A stretch of 64,000 nucleotides of DNA from Yanghanlia caeni (GCA_030733815.1 JAUZQE010000004.1:62001-126000); one strand, 5' to 3'. Shown: positions 50,565-62,654, counted from the first letter of the stretch. The notes: generated by a model not told the origin, from the letters alone. Made by a program: numbers and translations.

Positions 50565-51850
50565 CCCAGTCGTTTGAGAAAGTACGTGCCCTGACCGGCA
50601 TGAAGGACATCCTGCCGCACGAAAGCGCGGTTTGGGAAGAGCTCGAAGCGATCGTGCGCGAATGGCTTGCCATGTATGGCTACCGCAACATGCGCACGCC
50701 CGTGCTCGAACACACCCGCCTGTTCGCACGGGGTATCGGTGAAGTAACCGACATCGTCGAGAAGGAAATGTATTCCTTCCGCGATTCGCTGAACGACGAT
50801 CACCTCACCATGCGGCCCGAATTCACTGCCGGCATGGTGCGCGCCACCATCGAACACAACCTGCTCTACGAGCGTCCGCAGCGCGTGTACTGCATGGGCC
50901 CGGTCTTTCGCCATGAGCGCCCGCAACGCGGCCGCTATCGCCAGTTCCACCAGATCGACGTCGAGGCCCTGGGCTTTGCCGGCCCCGATATCGATGCCGA
51001 ACTCATCGTGATGCTGGCACGGCTCTGGAAGCGTCTGGGACTGACCGACATCCGCCTCGAGCTAAACTCGCTCGGGCAGGCCGATGAGCGTGCCGCGCAT
51101 CGCGACGCGCTGATCGCCCATCTGGAAAAGAACATCGACGTGCTCGACGAAGAAGCGCGCCGTCGCATGCACACCAATCCGCTGCGCGTGCTCGACACCA
51201 AGAATCCCGCCATGCAGCAGATGGCGAACGAGGCGCCCCGGCTTTTCGATTTCCTGGGTGAAGCGTCGCGCGCGCATTTCGAAGGCGTGTGCGCACGCCT
51301 GCGCGATGCAGGTATCGAATACACCCTGAACCCGCGTCTGGTGCGGGGGCTCGACTACTACAACCTCACCGTGTTCGAGTGGGTGACCGACCGCCTCGGT
51401 GCCCAGGGAACCGTCTGCGGCGGTGGCCGCTACGACGGCCTGCTCGAGCTATTGGGGGGCAAGCCGGCACCGGCCGTGGGCTTTGCGATCGGCATGGAGC
51501 GCCTGCTCGACCTTTGGCAGCAGGCCGGGCAATCGGCCGAGCGGCCCGAATGCGACGTTTACGTCGTGCACCAGGGTGAGGCCGAGCAACGCCGGGCGGC
51601 GCTGCTGGCCGAAAGCCTGCGCGATGCCGGGTATCGGGTGCTGGTTCACGCCGGTTCGTCGAGCTTCAAATCGCAGTTCAAGCGCGCTGACGCGAGCGGT
51701 GCGGCGGTGGCACTCATCATCGGGCCCGACGAACTCGCGGCCGGAAACGCGGCCGTCAAATGGTTGCGTCAGCAGGAAGGCGATACCCGCCCGCAGCAGG
51801 AAACGCTGCCCTTTGACGCAATCGCGCAGACACTCAAGACGAGGATGTAA
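50561..51850 (+). CDS. hisS: Histidyl-tRNA synthetase
   Basis: A 429-residue class II synthetase. Motifs include [20 protein letters not shown], motif 2 [37 protein letters not shown] and the [25 protein letters not shown] loop, then the C-terminal anticodon domain. The ATG at 50561 overlaps the ispG stop (ATGA). This is the catalytic enzyme; hisZ further downstream is the non-catalytic paralogue used in histidine synthesis. Confidence 0.98.
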   Translation: MTQSFEKVRALTGMKDILPHESAVWEELEAIVREWLAMYGYRNMRTPVLEHTRLFARGIGEVTDIVEKEMYSFRDSLNDDHLTMRPEFTAGMVRATIEHNLLYERPQRVYCMGPVFRHERPQRGRYRQFHQIDVEALGFAGPDIDAELIVMLARLWKRLGLTDIRLELNSLGQADERAAHRDALIAHLEKNIDVLDEEARRRMHTNPLRVLDTKNPAMQQMANEAPRLFDFLGEASRAHFEGVCARLRDAGIEYTLNPRLVRGLDYYNLTVFEWVTDRLGAQGTVCGGGRYDGLLELLGGKPAPAVGFAIGMERLLDLWQQAGQSAERPECDVYVVHQGEAEQRRAALLAESLRDAGYRVLVHAGSSSFKSQFKRADASGAAVALIIGPDELAAGNAAVKWLRQQEGDTRPQQETLPFDAIAQTLKTRM

Positions 51851-52486
51851 ATGGCATACGATCTGGAAGAACAGGAAAAACTTGACGCCATACGGGCATG
51901 GTGGGAACGCCACGGCACCCTCGTCGCCGTACTGGTGTTTGCGATCGTCGCCTCCATCGTCGGCTGGCGCGGCTGGCAGTGGTACCAGGGGCACAAGGCC
52001 ACTCAGGCCATGGGGTACTTCGAGGCCCTGCAATCGGCGGCGCAACAGGAAGGCGAAGAGTCGGTGGCCCGCATTCAGGCGGCCAGCGCCACGCTGCGCG
52101 ACTCCTTCCCCAAATCGGGCTATACGCCGCGCGCCGTGCTGGTGGCCGCCACGGCGCTGGCCGAACGCGGCCAGCTCGACGCCGCGCGCGATCAACTCCA
52201 ATGGCTCGTGCAGAACGGCAACGATCCTGCGCTGGTGGCGCTGGCGCGGCTACGGCTTGCCGGTGTGCTGCTCGAACAACAGCAGTACGACCAGGCATTG
52301 GCGCAACTGGCCAATGCGCCAGCAAGCTTCGAGGCGCTGTACGCCGACCGCCGTGGCGATATCCTGCATGCACAGGGTAAGATCGATGAAGCGCGCGCCG
52401 AGTGGCAGCGCGCGGTAGAAGCATTCGGTGCCGACCCAATCGCACAAATCGTACAACTCAAGATTGACGCCCTTGCCGGAGCCTGA
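51851..52486 (+). CDS. yfgM: YfgM-family tetratricopeptide-like membrane protein
   Basis: A 211-residue inner-membrane protein starting directly after the hisS stop. A short cytoplasmic N-terminus (AYDLEEQEKLDAIRAWWERHG) precedes one membrane helix (TLVAVLVFAIVASIVGWRGW, about 23-42), then periplasmic TPR-like repeats (GYTPRAVLVAATALAERGQLDAARDQL, LARLRLAGVLLEQQQYDQAL). E. coli YfgM works with PpiD and SecYEG as a periplasmic chaperone. Its place between hisS and bamB is conserved. Confidence 0.9.
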   Translation: MAYDLEEQEKLDAIRAWWERHGTLVAVLVFAIVASIVGWRGWQWYQGHKATQAMGYFEALQSAAQQEGEESVARIQAASATLRDSFPKSGYTPRAVLVAATALAERGQLDAARDQLQWLVQNGNDPALVALARLRLAGVLLEQQQYDQALAQLANAPASFEALYADRRGDILHAQGKIDEARAEWQRAVEAFGADPIAQIVQLKIDALAGA

Positions 52487-52491
52487 TCCTC

Positions 52492-53646
52492 ATGCAGCCA
52501 GCCGTGTCCCGTCGCTTTCTTCGCGCTTCGTTCATGGCGCTCAGCCTGCTTTCGCTGAGCGCGTGCTCCATGTTTTCGAGCAGCGATACCCGCTACGATC
52601 CTGTCGAGCTCACCCAATATGAAGCCGAAGTCGCGGCCGCAGTGCGCTGGTCAGCACCCATAGGCAGCGGCGGCGGCTATGGCTTTGCGCCTGCGGTGGT
52701 GGGCGAGGCCGTGTTTGCGGCAACGCCCAATGCGGTGGCCAAGGTCGATCTCGCCTCGGGCCGCGTGTTGTGGCGCGCCACGCCCGACCTCACGCTTTCG
52801 GCCGGGGCAGGGTCCGACGGCAACACGACTGCGGTGGCGGCCAGCGACGGCACGGTCATTGCGTTTGATTCGGCGGGTGCCGAAAAATGGCGCGCACGCG
52901 CCACCAGTGCCGTCATGATTCCGCCCGCGGTGGGTCATGACGTGGTGGTGGTGCGCAGTACCGATTACCGTATCCAGGCATTCGACGCCGAAACGGGCGA
53001 GCCGCGCTGGGAGGTGCAGCGCCCGGGGCCGGCGCTGGCGCTCAAGACCAGCATGCAGATGCTCATTACCGAGGGGCTCGTCATTTCGGGCCTTCCCAAC
53101 GGGCGGCTCATTGCCATTAACGCCATGAACGGCGCCGTGCAATGGGAAGCACCCGTATCGATCTCGCGGGGTGCAACCGATCTGGAACGCATCAACGACG
53201 TCGTGGGGGCGCCCCAGGTGGTGGGCCCGCTGCTGTGCGGCGTAACCTATCAGGGGCGCATGACCTGCTTCGACATTACCCAGGGCGGGCGTCCGGCCTG
53301 GGACATTCCGTTTTCCAGCCACACGGGCATGACCCACGATGATCGTCACGCCTATGCGGCCACGCAACGCGACGTCGTGCAGGCGGTCTCGCTCATGAAC
53401 GGTGAACAGGTCTGGAGCCAGAATGCATTGCGCAACCGTCGTCTGGCCACCCCCGCCGTGGTGCCCGCTGCTGTGGCGGTGGGCGACTTCGAAGGCTACG
53501 TGCATTTTCTGGCGCGCAGCGACGGCCGTCTGCTCGGACGTCTGAACGTGGGCGGCGGTGCAGTACTGTCGCCCCTGGTGGGCACGGCCGCTGGTGTGCT
53601 GGTGCAGACCGGCAATGGCAACCTCGTACTGGTTGGTGTGAATTGA
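52492..53646 (+). CDS. bamB: Outer-membrane assembly lipoprotein BamB
   Basis: A 384-residue beta-propeller lipoprotein of the BAM complex, which inserts outer-membrane proteins. The signal peptide ends at the lipobox LSAC with Cys25 lipidated, followed by Ser, which favours the outer membrane. Propeller repeats with the AxDxxTGxxxW pattern are visible, for example [26 protein letters not shown] and [12 protein letters not shown]. The stop overlaps the der start by 4 bp. Confidence 0.95.
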   Translation: MQPAVSRRFLRASFMALSLLSLSACSMFSSSDTRYDPVELTQYEAEVAAAVRWSAPIGSGGGYGFAPAVVGEAVFAATPNAVAKVDLASGRVLWRATPDLTLSAGAGSDGNTTAVAASDGTVIAFDSAGAEKWRARATSAVMIPPAVGHDVVVVRSTDYRIQAFDAETGEPRWEVQRPGPALALKTSMQMLITEGLVISGLPNGRLIAINAMNGAVQWEAPVSISRGATDLERINDVVGAPQVVGPLLCGVTYQGRMTCFDITQGGRPAWDIPFSSHTGMTHDDRHAYAATQRDVVQAVSLMNGEQVWSQNALRNRRLATPAVVPAAVAVGDFEGYVHFLARSDGRLLGRLNVGGGAVLSPLVGTAAGVLVQTGNGNLVLVGVN

Positions 53647-55088
53647 GCACGTCCCGTTTCAAACCGGTTGTAGCGCTGGTCGGCCGAGCCAACGTCGGCA
53701 AATCCACCCTGTTCAACCGCATTACCCGATCGCGTGCCGCCCTGGTGGCCGACTTCGCGGGGCTCACACGTGATCGTCACTACGGCGAGGGCCGTATTGG
53801 CCGCCACCCGTTCATTGCAGTCGACACGGGCGGGTTCGAGCCGGTTGCCAAAGACGGCATTCTGCGTGAAATGGCCCGCCAGACCGAACAGGCCATCGCA
53901 GAAGCCGACGTCGTCATCTTTCTGGTCGACGCACGCGCCGGTGTGAACGCTCACGATCACGAGATCGCACAGTTGCTGCGCCGTTCAGGGCAGCGCGTGA
54001 TACTGGCGGTGAACAAGGCCGAAGGCATGCGTCATGCGGCTGCGCTCGCAGAGTTTCACGAACTGGGGCTGGGCGAACCCCGACCCATTTCGGCCTCGCA
54101 CGGCGACGGGGTGGTCGACCTGATCGAAGACGCGTTGTCGTTTCTCGACGAGGCCGATGACGATGACCTGGCGGCCGTGCAGGCCGACGAGCCCGAGTTT
54201 CCCGAAGACATCGACCCCGATACGATCGACCTCGATGCGGAAGACGACGAGACTGAAGCGCAACCCGAACAGCCGCGTCACCGTCTCAAGCTGGCCATCG
54301 TGGGGCGCCCGAACGTGGGCAAGTCCACCCTCATCAACGCGCTCATCGGCGAAGAACGCGTCATTGCGTTTGACATGCCCGGTACGACGCGCGATGCAAT
54401 CGAGATCGATTTCGAACGTGACGGCAAGGCATACACGCTGATCGATACCGCCGGCCTGCGCCGCCGCGGCAAGGTGTTCGAAACCATCGAAAAGTTTTCG
54501 GTCATCAAGACCCTGCAGGCCATCGAGGCCTGCAACGTGGTCCTGCTCATGGTCGATGCGCAGGCCGAAATCTCGGATCAGGACGCACACATTGCCGGGT
54601 TCATCGTGGAATCGGGCCGTGCGCTGGTCGTGGCCATCAACAAATGGGACGGACTCGATGCTGAGCGGCGCGAGTGGATCCGCCGTGAGTTCGACCGCAA
54701 GCTGCGCTTTCTGTCGTTTGCGCGGGTGCATACCATTTCCGCGCTCAAGGGGCAGGGGCTCAAGGCCGTAATGAAATCGGTCGATGAAGCCCACGCCGCG
54801 GCGTATCGCAAGCTTTCCACGCCCAAGCTGACCCGCACGCTGCATGCGGCGGTTGAACAACAGCCGCCGCCGCGCAAGGGAATTTTCCGCCCCAAGATGC
54901 GCTACGCGCACCAGGGTGGGCAGAACCCGCCGCTGATCGTGATACACGGCAGCGGCCTCGACGCCGTTCCCGATTCGTATCGCCGCTATCTCGAATCAAG
55001 ATTTCGCAGCGTGTTCAAGCTGGAAGGCACGCCGCTGCGCATTGAGTTCAAGTCGTCGCACAACCCCTACGTTCAAGGAAAGTCGTGA
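53643..55088 (+). CDS. der: Ribosome-assembly GTPase Der (EngA)
   Basis: A 481-residue double GTPase needed for 50S assembly. The first G domain begins [19 protein letters not shown] and the second [18 protein letters not shown] (about residue 218); an acidic linker ([15 protein letters not shown]) separates them, and a KH-like domain ends the protein. The start is TTG at 53643, overlapping the bamB stop (TTGA); no ATG or GTG is available before the first P-loop. The stop overlaps hisC in GTGA. Confidence 0.96.
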   Translation: MSTSRFKPVVALVGRANVGKSTLFNRITRSRAALVADFAGLTRDRHYGEGRIGRHPFIAVDTGGFEPVAKDGILREMARQTEQAIAEADVVIFLVDARAGVNAHDHEIAQLLRRSGQRVILAVNKAEGMRHAAALAEFHELGLGEPRPISASHGDGVVDLIEDALSFLDEADDDDLAAVQADEPEFPEDIDPDTIDLDAEDDETEAQPEQPRHRLKLAIVGRPNVGKSTLINALIGEERVIAFDMPGTTRDAIEIDFERDGKAYTLIDTAGLRRRGKVFETIEKFSVIKTLQAIEACNVVLLMVDAQAEISDQDAHIAGFIVESGRALVVAINKWDGLDAERREWIRREFDRKLRFLSFARVHTISALKGQGLKAVMKSVDEAHAAAYRKLSTPKLTRTLHAAVEQQPPPRKGIFRPKMRYAHQGGQNPPLIVIHGSGLDAVPDSYRRYLESRFRSVFKLEGTPLRIEFKSSHNPYVQGKS

Positions 55089-56164
55089 GCAGGTTCTGGA
55101 GTGACCACGTCGCCGGTCTGACGCCTTACACCCCGGGCGAGCAGCCCAAGATCGAGCGTTTGCTGAAGCTCAATACCAACGAACACCCGTATGGGCCTTC
55201 GCCGCGTGCACTCGAAGCGATTCGTCGGGGTGCAAACGACGCACTGCGCCTGTATCCCGACAATGAGTCCACTGCACTGCGCGAAGCCGTGGCCGGCTTT
55301 TACGGGGTCAAGCCGGCCCAGGTCATGCCGGGCAACGGCTCCGATGAAGTGCTGGCACACGTTTTCAACGCGCTTTTTCGGCATGCCGGTCGGCCGTTGT
55401 TGATGCCCGACATCACCTACAGCTTCTACAAGACGTATTGCAAGCTGTTCGACATCCCGGTCAGGCTGATTCCGCTTGCCGACGATTTTTCGATCCGGCC
55501 CGACGACTACCTGAATCACGACGAGCCGCCGGCGGGCATCATTTTCGCGAACCCCAACGCGCCCACGGGCATCGCGCTGGGGCTCGACGACATCGAATGC
55601 ATCGCCCGTGGCAACCCCGATATTGCGATGGTGGTCGATGAGGCGTATGTCGATTTCGGTGCCGACAGCGCAATCGCGCTGCTCGATCGGTGTCCCAACA
55701 TCGTGGTCATTCATACGCTTTCCAAGTCGAGGGCCCTTGCGGGCATGCGTGTGGGCTACAGTGTGGCGTCGGTCGAGATCACCGAAGGCATACTTCGGGT
55801 GAAAGACAGTTTCAACTCGTACCCGCTCGATCGGCTGGCGATCGCTGCGGCGGTGGCGGCCATCGAAGACCGCGAGTACTTCCACGACAGTCTCAAGAAG
55901 GTGACCGATGCGCGCGAAGCTCTGACGCAACAACTTGAAAGCATGGGTTTTGAAGTGCTTCCTTCGCGCACCAACTTCGTTTTTGCACGGCATCCCGAGT
56001 TCGATGCGGCAACGTTGGCACGAGGGTTGCGGGAACAAGGCATTCTGGTGCGTCATTTCGCCGCGCCGCGTATCGACCAGTTCCTGCGCATAACGGTCGG
56101 AACACCTGAAGATTGCGACCGCCTTTGTAATGCCTTGTCTGAACAAATACTGAAAACTGATTAA
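55085..56164 (+). CDS. hisC: Histidinol-phosphate aminotransferase
   Basis: A 359-residue class II PLP aminotransferase of histidine synthesis, starting with GTG at 55085 inside the der stop. It shows the N-terminal [14 protein letters not shown], the [12 protein letters not shown] segment, [19 protein letters not shown] and the Schiff-base lysine in [16 protein letters not shown] (about residue 215). It sits apart from any his operon; some species keep a second hisC copy, so a partly different role cannot be excluded. Confidence 0.9.
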   Translation: MSRFWSDHVAGLTPYTPGEQPKIERLLKLNTNEHPYGPSPRALEAIRRGANDALRLYPDNESTALREAVAGFYGVKPAQVMPGNGSDEVLAHVFNALFRHAGRPLLMPDITYSFYKTYCKLFDIPVRLIPLADDFSIRPDDYLNHDEPPAGIIFANPNAPTGIALGLDDIECIARGNPDIAMVVDEAYVDFGADSAIALLDRCPNIVVIHTLSKSRALAGMRVGYSVASVEITEGILRVKDSFNSYPLDRLAIAAAVAAIEDREYFHDSLKKVTDAREALTQQLESMGFEVLPSRTNFVFARHPEFDAATLARGLREQGILVRHFAAPRIDQFLRITVGTPEDCDRLCNALSEQILKTD

Positions 56165-56269
56165 AATGCTCGTATTACGGGTCTCTGCGGCGTGCGGAAT
56201 AAGGGAAAACCCTGTAAAGTAGGCGTTTCGCCATTTTTTTCCTATAACAACACAACAGGAGCCTAGCCA

Positions 56270-56506
56270 ATGAGCAATAAAGGGCAAACATTACAAGATC
56301 CGTTTCTCAACGCGTTGCGCAAGGACCACGTGCCCGTCTCCATCTACCTTGTAAACGGCATCAAGTTGCAAGGTCAGGTCGAATCGTTCGACCAGTATGT
56401 CGTACTGCTTCGCAATACCGTCACCCAAATGGTTTACAAGCACGCCATTTCCACGGTCGTGCCGTCGCGTCCGGTCAATTTTCAGGCGGATGGCGCCTCT
56501 GAATAA
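56270..56506 (+). CDS. hfq: RNA chaperone Hfq
   Basis: A 78-residue Hfq with conserved proximal-face residues ([31 protein letters not shown]), the Sm2 motif YKHAIST and a short C-terminal tail. It pairs small RNAs with mRNAs. An AGGAG lies 9 nt upstream of the ATG. About 105 bp precede it after hisC, with possible weak -10 boxes (TAAAGT 56215-56220) but no convincing promoter. A strong terminator follows. Confidence 0.98.
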   Translation: MSNKGQTLQDPFLNALRKDHVPVSIYLVNGIKLQGQVESFDQYVVLLRNTVTQMVYKHAISTVVPSRPVNFQADGASE

Positions 56507-56539
56507 GCGCGCCCCCCAGCTTTACCTCGCTCGTTTCGC

Positions 56540-56570
56540 GCCCGCCGCATGTCATGTGGCGGGCCTTTTG
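56540..56570 (+). terminator. Rho-independent terminator after hfq
   Basis: An 11-bp stem, GCCCGCCGCAT (56540-56550) and ATGTGGCGGGC (56554-56564) with one G-T pair and a 3-nt loop, followed by CTTTTG. It lies 34 bp after the hfq stop and 15 bp before hflX, so hflX either depends on read-through or has its own start of transcription. Confidence 0.8.
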
Positions 56571-56585
56571 TCTGTGCGATAGCCC

Positions 56586-57692
56586 ATGCGTGCGCTGATC
56601 ATCACCGTCGACATGGGCGAGCCCGACTACGAGGCGCACGCCGAAGAGTTTCACATGCTGGCCGAAGGGGCGGGCGCGCAAATCGTGGAGACCCTCAAGG
56701 TGCGCAGGGCGCGCCCCGATGCGGCGCACTTCATCGGTTCCGGCAAGGTCGAGGAAGCGGCGCTGCTGGTGCAGGCCACGCAGCCCGAAGTCATACTTGT
56801 CGATCAGGCCCTTTCACCTGCGCAGCAGCGCAACCTCGAACGCGCCCTGAAGGTAAGGGTGGTCGACCGCGTATCGCTCATTCTTGATATTTTTGCGCTA
56901 CGTGCAAAAAGCCATGAGGGCAAGCTGCAGGTCGAGCTTGCACAGCTGCAGCATCTGTCGACCCGCCTGACCCGCATGTGGACTCACCTGGAGCGTCAGC
57001 AGGGTGGTATCGGCATTCGCGGTCCGGGGGAGTCACAGCTGGAGCTCGACCGCCGCATGATCGGTGCCAAGGTCAAGGTGCTGCGCGAGCGCCTCGCTCG
57101 CGTGCAGCGCCAGCGTGCCACGCAGCGGCGCTCACGCGCGCGGGGCAAAACCTTTTCGGTGTCACTGGTGGGCTATACCAACGCCGGCAAGTCCACGCTC
57201 TTCAATGCCCTGACCCGGGCAGGTGCCTATGCGGCGGATCAGCTGTTTGCCACGCTCGACACGACCACCCGGCGCATCTGGATCGAAGGGGCAGGGCAGG
57301 TCGTGGTGTCAGATACCGTGGGTTTCATTCGCGACCTGCCGCCTACGCTGATCGCAGCGTTCCGGGCCACGCTTGAAGAAACGGTGCATGCCGACCTTCT
57401 GCTGCACGTCGTCGATGCGGCCAGTCCGCAGCGCGACGAACAGATCATGGAAGTCGACAAGGTTCTGGAAGACATCGGTGCAGACAAGATCCCTCGCATT
57501 CTCGTCTATAACAAAATCGATTTGGCCGGTTACGAGCCCCGGGTCGAACGGGACGAACATGGTACGATTGCACGAGTTTTTGTAAGCGCGCTTACGCGCT
57601 CTGGTTTGGAGGGTCTGCGAGGGGCGGTCGCCGAATCAGCTCAAATCGCGGGAAACAATGCGTTCAATGTCGAAAATATTCAACCTGAATGA
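56586..57692 (+). CDS. hflX: GTPase HflX
   Basis: A 368-residue HflX, a ribosome-splitting and rescue GTPase. The N-terminal domain (HMLAEGAGAQIVETLKVRRARPDAAHFIGSGK) and the GERQ-like segment GIGIRGPGESQLELDRR precede a coiled coil and the G domain with P-loop VSLVGYTNAGKSTLFNAL (about residue 200) and switch DTVGFIRDLP. The 3' end overlaps hflK by 35 bp, which suggests coupled translation of the hflX-hflK-hflC group. Confidence 0.96.
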   Translation: MRALIITVDMGEPDYEAHAEEFHMLAEGAGAQIVETLKVRRARPDAAHFIGSGKVEEAALLVQATQPEVILVDQALSPAQQRNLERALKVRVVDRVSLILDIFALRAKSHEGKLQVELAQLQHLSTRLTRMWTHLERQQGGIGIRGPGESQLELDRRMIGAKVKVLRERLARVQRQRATQRRSRARGKTFSVSLVGYTNAGKSTLFNALTRAGAYAADQLFATLDTTTRRIWIEGAGQVVVSDTVGFIRDLPPTLIAAFRATLEETVHADLLLHVVDAASPQRDEQIMEVDKVLEDIGADKIPRILVYNKIDLAGYEPRVERDEHGTIARVFVSALTRSGLEGLRGAVAESAQIAGNNAFNVENIQPE

Positions 57693-58980
57693 CCCCGGTT
57701 GGGGTCGGGGCGGCCGCAACGATGACGGCCGCAACGATGACGACGCATCGCGCCGTCCTCGTAACAACGAAGCGCCGCCCGACCTCGACGAAGTCTGGCG
57801 CGACTTCAACAACCGCATCAGTTCGTTGTTCGGTGGCAAGCGCGGCCGCGGCGGGCCGCGCACGCCCCGTACGGGCGGCGGCATGCCCTCGTTGCCATCG
57901 GGTTCGCCCAAGCTGCTGGGTGTTCTGGCGCTCATCGCGGTCATCATCTGGGGCCTCAGCGGGTTCATGATCGTTCAGGAAGGCCAGGTTGCCGTGGTCA
58001 CGCGCTTTGGCAAGTACACGAAAACCATGCCGCCGGGCCTGCAGTGGCGCATGCCGTACCCCATCGAACAGCACCAGATGGTGAACATTGCGCAGTTGCG
58101 TACGTTCGAAGTGGGCTTTCGCGGAAGCGCCCGTAACAAGGTCCTGCCCGAATCCCTCATGCTGACCACCGACGAAAATATTGTCGACGTGCAGTACGTG
58201 GTTCAGTATCGTCTGAACCCCGATGGCGCGCCCGATTATCTCTTTCGTACGGCGATGCCCGACGAATCGGTGCGCCAGGCGGCCGAAACCGCCATGCGCG
58301 AAATCGTCGGCCGCAAGACCATGGACTTCGTGCTGTATGAAGGCCGTACCGAGGTGGCGTCCGAAGTGCACACGCTCGCCCAAAGCATTCTCGACCGCTA
58401 CCACACCGGCATACAGATCAGCACCGTGGCCATTCAGAACGTGCAGCCGCCCGAGCAGGTGCAGGCGGCGTTCGACGACGCCGTGAAGGCGGGTCAGGAT
58501 CGCGAACGGCAGATCAACGAAGGCAACGCGTACGCCAACCAGGTGCTGCCCCAGGCACAAGGCCAGGTTGCCCGCATGCTGCAAGATGCCGAAGGTTATC
58601 GCGCCAAGGTGGTGGGCGACGCCGAGGGTGACACCGCACGCTTCACCAGCGTGGAGCGCGAGTTTGCCCGCGCACCGGAAGTCACGCGCCAGCGCATGTA
58701 TCTGGCCACCATGCAGCAGATTCTCGAGTCCTCGGCCAAGGTCATGGTCGATGCCGATTCCAGCAACAACATGCTGTATCTGCCGCTCGACAAGATCATG
58801 AGCCAGGCAGCGCGCGACTATCGTCCGGGTGGCACCCCGGGCAGTGCCGCGCCCGAAGCCGCGGCGGGTGCCGCAGGCGCGGCGGCGGCCAACCGTCAGG
58901 CGCCGGCCCCGTCCAGCTCAGTACCTGCTGGCAGCACCGCGGCACGCGGCGCGCAGCTGGCCAACCCCTATTCCCGCTAG
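57658..58980 (+). CDS. hflK: FtsH protease regulator subunit HflK
   Basis: A 440-residue SPFH/band 7 membrane protein that with HflC forms the cage around FtsH. A Gly/Asp/Arg-rich cytoplasmic N-terminus is followed by a membrane helix (LLGVLALIAVIIWGLSGFMIV), the band 7 domain (EGQVAVVTRFGKYTKTMPPGLQWRMPYPIE) and an Ala/Pro-rich tail. GGGAAACA places the start at ATG 57658; a second ATG at 57667 (MSKIFNLNDPGW) is the family-typical start and may be used instead. Confidence 0.95.
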   Translation: MRSMSKIFNLNDPGWGRGGRNDDGRNDDDASRRPRNNEAPPDLDEVWRDFNNRISSLFGGKRGRGGPRTPRTGGGMPSLPSGSPKLLGVLALIAVIIWGLSGFMIVQEGQVAVVTRFGKYTKTMPPGLQWRMPYPIEQHQMVNIAQLRTFEVGFRGSARNKVLPESLMLTTDENIVDVQYVVQYRLNPDGAPDYLFRTAMPDESVRQAAETAMREIVGRKTMDFVLYEGRTEVASEVHTLAQSILDRYHTGIQISTVAIQNVQPPEQVQAAFDDAVKAGQDRERQINEGNAYANQVLPQAQGQVARMLQDAEGYRAKVVGDAEGDTARFTSVEREFARAPEVTRQRMYLATMQQILESSAKVMVDADSSNNMLYLPLDKIMSQAARDYRPGGTPGSAAPEAAAGAAGAAAANRQAPAPSSSVPAGSTAARGAQLANPYSR

Positions 58981-58990
58981 GAGCACAAAG

Positions 58991-59902
58991 ATGCAACGTA
59001 TGTTCCCTGCACTGGTGGGCCTGCTCATCGTTCTTGCCGTACTGTCATCGTGCATGTTCGTCGTGCGTGAACGCGATGCCGTGCTGGTGTTCGCCCTGGG
59101 CGAAGTGCGCAAGACCATTGTCGAGCCGGGGCTTTATTTCAAGCTGCCACCGCCCTTCGAAACGGTCACGCGCCTCGACAAGCGGTTGCAGACCATCGAA
59201 ACCAATGACCCCGAGCGCATTCAGACGGCCGAAAAGAAGAACCTTCTGATCGACTCGTTCGTGAAATGGCGCATCGATGATCCGCGTCTGTTCTACGTCA
59301 CGTTCGGCTCAAACGATCGCGCCGCGGTCGAGCGCCTGCAGGCGCAGATTCGCGACGCCCTGAACGCTTCGGTCAACGTGCGTACCGTCAAGGCGGTGGT
59401 CTCCACCGAACGCGACACCATCATGCGCGAAATTCTCAGCAACGTTCAGGGCCGCGCGCGGCCGCTGGGCGTTGAAATCGTCGATGTGCGCCTGCGTCGC
59501 ATCGAGTTCGCCCCCGAGATTTCCGAATCCGTCTACCGGCGCATGGAAGCCGAGCGCAAGCAGGAAGCCAACCGGCTGCGCGCCTCCGGGGCGGCCGATG
59601 GCGAGCGCATCCGCGCGCAGGCCGATCGCCAGCGCCAGGAAATGCTTGCGGAAGCGTATGCTCAGGCGCAGGCGATCATGGGTGAAGGCGAAGGGGTCGC
59701 GGCGCGCATTTATGCCGAGGCCTACGGCAAGAATCCACAGTTCTACGACTTCTACCGCAGCCTCGAGGCCTATCGCTCCGCCTTTGGCGGGCAGGGCGAT
59801 ACACTCGTGATCAGCCCCAAGTCCGACTTCTTCAAGTTCTGGAACGAGGCGCAGGGCGGGCAGGCGGCTTCGGGGCGTGAGCCTCAGCCGATGCCTCAGT
59901 AA
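58991..59902 (+). CDS. hflC: FtsH protease regulator subunit HflC
   Basis: A 303-residue band 7 protein, partner of HflK. It shows an N-terminal membrane helix (FPALVGLLIVLAVLSSCMFV), VVRERDAVLVFALGEVRKTIVEPGLYFKLP, and the helical RRMEAERKQEANRLRASGAADGERIRAQAD stretch. It starts 10 bp after hflK. A G+C-rich hairpin follows the stop. Confidence 0.96.
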   Translation: MQRMFPALVGLLIVLAVLSSCMFVVRERDAVLVFALGEVRKTIVEPGLYFKLPPPFETVTRLDKRLQTIETNDPERIQTAEKKNLLIDSFVKWRIDDPRLFYVTFGSNDRAAVERLQAQIRDALNASVNVRTVKAVVSTERDTIMREILSNVQGRARPLGVEIVDVRLRRIEFAPEISESVYRRMEAERKQEANRLRASGAADGERIRAQADRQRQEMLAEAYAQAQAIMGEGEGVAARIYAEAYGKNPQFYDFYRSLEAYRSAFGGQGDTLVISPKSDFFKFWNEAQGGQAASGREPQPMPQ

Positions 59903-59915
59903 CAGGCCGTACAGC

Positions 59916-59937
59916 GGCCCGGTGCATGTGCCGGGCC
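59916..59937 (+). terminator. Possible hairpin terminator after hflC
   Basis: A 7-bp perfect stem GGCCCGG (59916-59922) and CCGGGCC (59931-59937) with an 8-nt loop, 13 bp after the hflC stop. No T tract follows, so termination is uncertain. Confidence 0.35.
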
Positions 59938-59957
59938 CTGCGGCTTGTATTGCCCGT

Positions 59958-59985
59958 TTGCGCTGCGCGCTGCATGGTTTACAAT
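59958..59985 (+). promoter_or_regulatory. Possible promoter for hisZ-purA
   Basis: TTGCGC (59958-59963) and TACAAT (59980-59985) are 16 bp apart in an otherwise gene-free gap. Transcription would start near 59992, upstream of a strong terminator-like hairpin. Confidence 0.45.
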
Positions 59986-60014
59986 AGCGTGTAAGTTTCG
60001 ATTACTTTTCCGCG

Positions 60015-60052
60015 AGCGACTTGGCGGGCTTACGCCCCAAGTCGCTTTTTGT
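60015..60052 (+). terminator. Terminator-like hairpin in the hisZ leader (possible attenuator)
   Basis: A perfect 10-bp stem, AGCGACTTGG (60015-60024) with CCAAGTCGCT (60037-60046), is followed by TTTTTG. It lies between the predicted promoter at 59958-59985 and the hisZ start at 60093. It may end hflC transcripts, or act as an attenuator of hisZ-purA. Confidence 0.7.
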
Positions 60053-60092
60053 TTGGCATTCACTCCCCGAGTGGACTCACACACGACCCATG

Positions 60093-61253
60093 ATGACCAA
60101 GTGGTTGCTGCCGGAAAGCCTGGCGGACATCCTTCCCGCAGAGGCGCGCCGCATCGAAGAATTGCGCCGCAAGCTGCTCGACCTGTATCGCGTATACGGC
60201 TTCGAGCTGGTAATGCCGCCATTGGTGGAATATCTCGAATCCCTGCTCACGGGCCACGGCCACGACCTGTCGCTGCGTACCAATAAGTTGGTCGACCAGC
60301 TCTCTGGCCGCACGCTTGGGGTGCGGGCCGACATGACGCCGCAGGTGGCGCGTATCGACGCCCATCTTCTGAATCGCGAAGGGGTTACGCGCCTGTGCTA
60401 TTGCGGGTCGGTGCTGCACGCCAAGCCCATGGGCCTGCTTTCCGATCGCGAACTGCTGCAGATCGGCGCTGAGATCTTTGGTCATGCGGGTGTCGAGGCC
60501 GACATCCAGGTCATCGAGCTTGCGCTGGAAAGTGTACGTCTTGCGGGTGTGGAACATGCGCGGCTCGATCTCAATCATCCGGGCGTCTCGCGCGCCATCA
60601 TCGAAGCCGATCCGGCCCTCGCCCGTAACGCGGAAGACGTTGCCGATCTGCTTTCAACGAAAGACGTCACCGGCCTGCGTGCGTTCGCCAGCGAAACACC
60701 GTTGCAAGCCGGCAGCCTCGATGCGCTCATCGCGCTCACGCAACTGTACGGCGGGGGCGAAGTGCTGCAGCGCGCGCGTGAAGTCTTGCCGCAACTGCCG
60801 CAGGTCGGGCAGGCACTGGCCGATCTCGAGCAGCTTGCCGGCTTTCTTTCCGATTATGAAGTCAGTTTCGATTTCGCCGACGTGCGATCGGGCTATGGGT
60901 ATCACTCGGGCATCGTCTTCGCGATCTATGCCGACGGCTGGCACGACACCTTGGTGCGTGGCGGCCGTTACGACGGCGTGGGCACGGCGTTTGGCCGCGC
61001 CCGCCCGGCTACCGGTTTCAGTCTAGACTTGCGTGCGCTTGCCGGCGGGCTCGCACCTGCCGAACCCGCCAAGGCAGTGCGTGCGCCGTGGGGCTGCGAT
61101 CCAGCCCTTTCGGCGGCGCTGCGTGCGCTGCGCGCGCAGGGCATCATCGTGGTACAGGTGCTTCCAGGCCAGCAACAAAGCCTCGACGAGTTCGTGTTCG
61201 ATCGCGAACTGGTATGCGAGCAGGGGCAATGGAAGGTGAGGGCGATTCAGTAG
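60093..61253 (+). CDS. hisZ: ATP phosphoribosyltransferase regulatory subunit HisZ
   Basis: A 386-residue HisRS-like protein without synthetase function, which forms the hetero-octamer with short-form HisG, the first enzyme of histidine synthesis. It starts [24 protein letters not shown] (ATG 60093; an ATG at 60090 also fits), and keeps class II core segments ([60 protein letters not shown]), but it lacks the C-terminal anticodon domain. Its place before purA is conserved in betaproteobacteria. Confidence 0.93.
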   Translation: MTKWLLPESLADILPAEARRIEELRRKLLDLYRVYGFELVMPPLVEYLESLLTGHGHDLSLRTNKLVDQLSGRTLGVRADMTPQVARIDAHLLNREGVTRLCYCGSVLHAKPMGLLSDRELLQIGAEIFGHAGVEADIQVIELALESVRLAGVEHARLDLNHPGVSRAIIEADPALARNAEDVADLLSTKDVTGLRAFASETPLQAGSLDALIALTQLYGGGEVLQRAREVLPQLPQVGQALADLEQLAGFLSDYEVSFDFADVRSGYGYHSGIVFAIYADGWHDTLVRGGRYDGVGTAFGRARPATGFSLDLRALAGGLAPAEPAKAVRAPWGCDPALSAALRALRAQGIIVVQVLPGQQQSLDEFVFDRELVCEQGQWKVRAIQ

Positions 61254-62636
<1,383 letters not shown>

Positions 62637-62654
62637 ATCAAGGAACCGCGAAAA

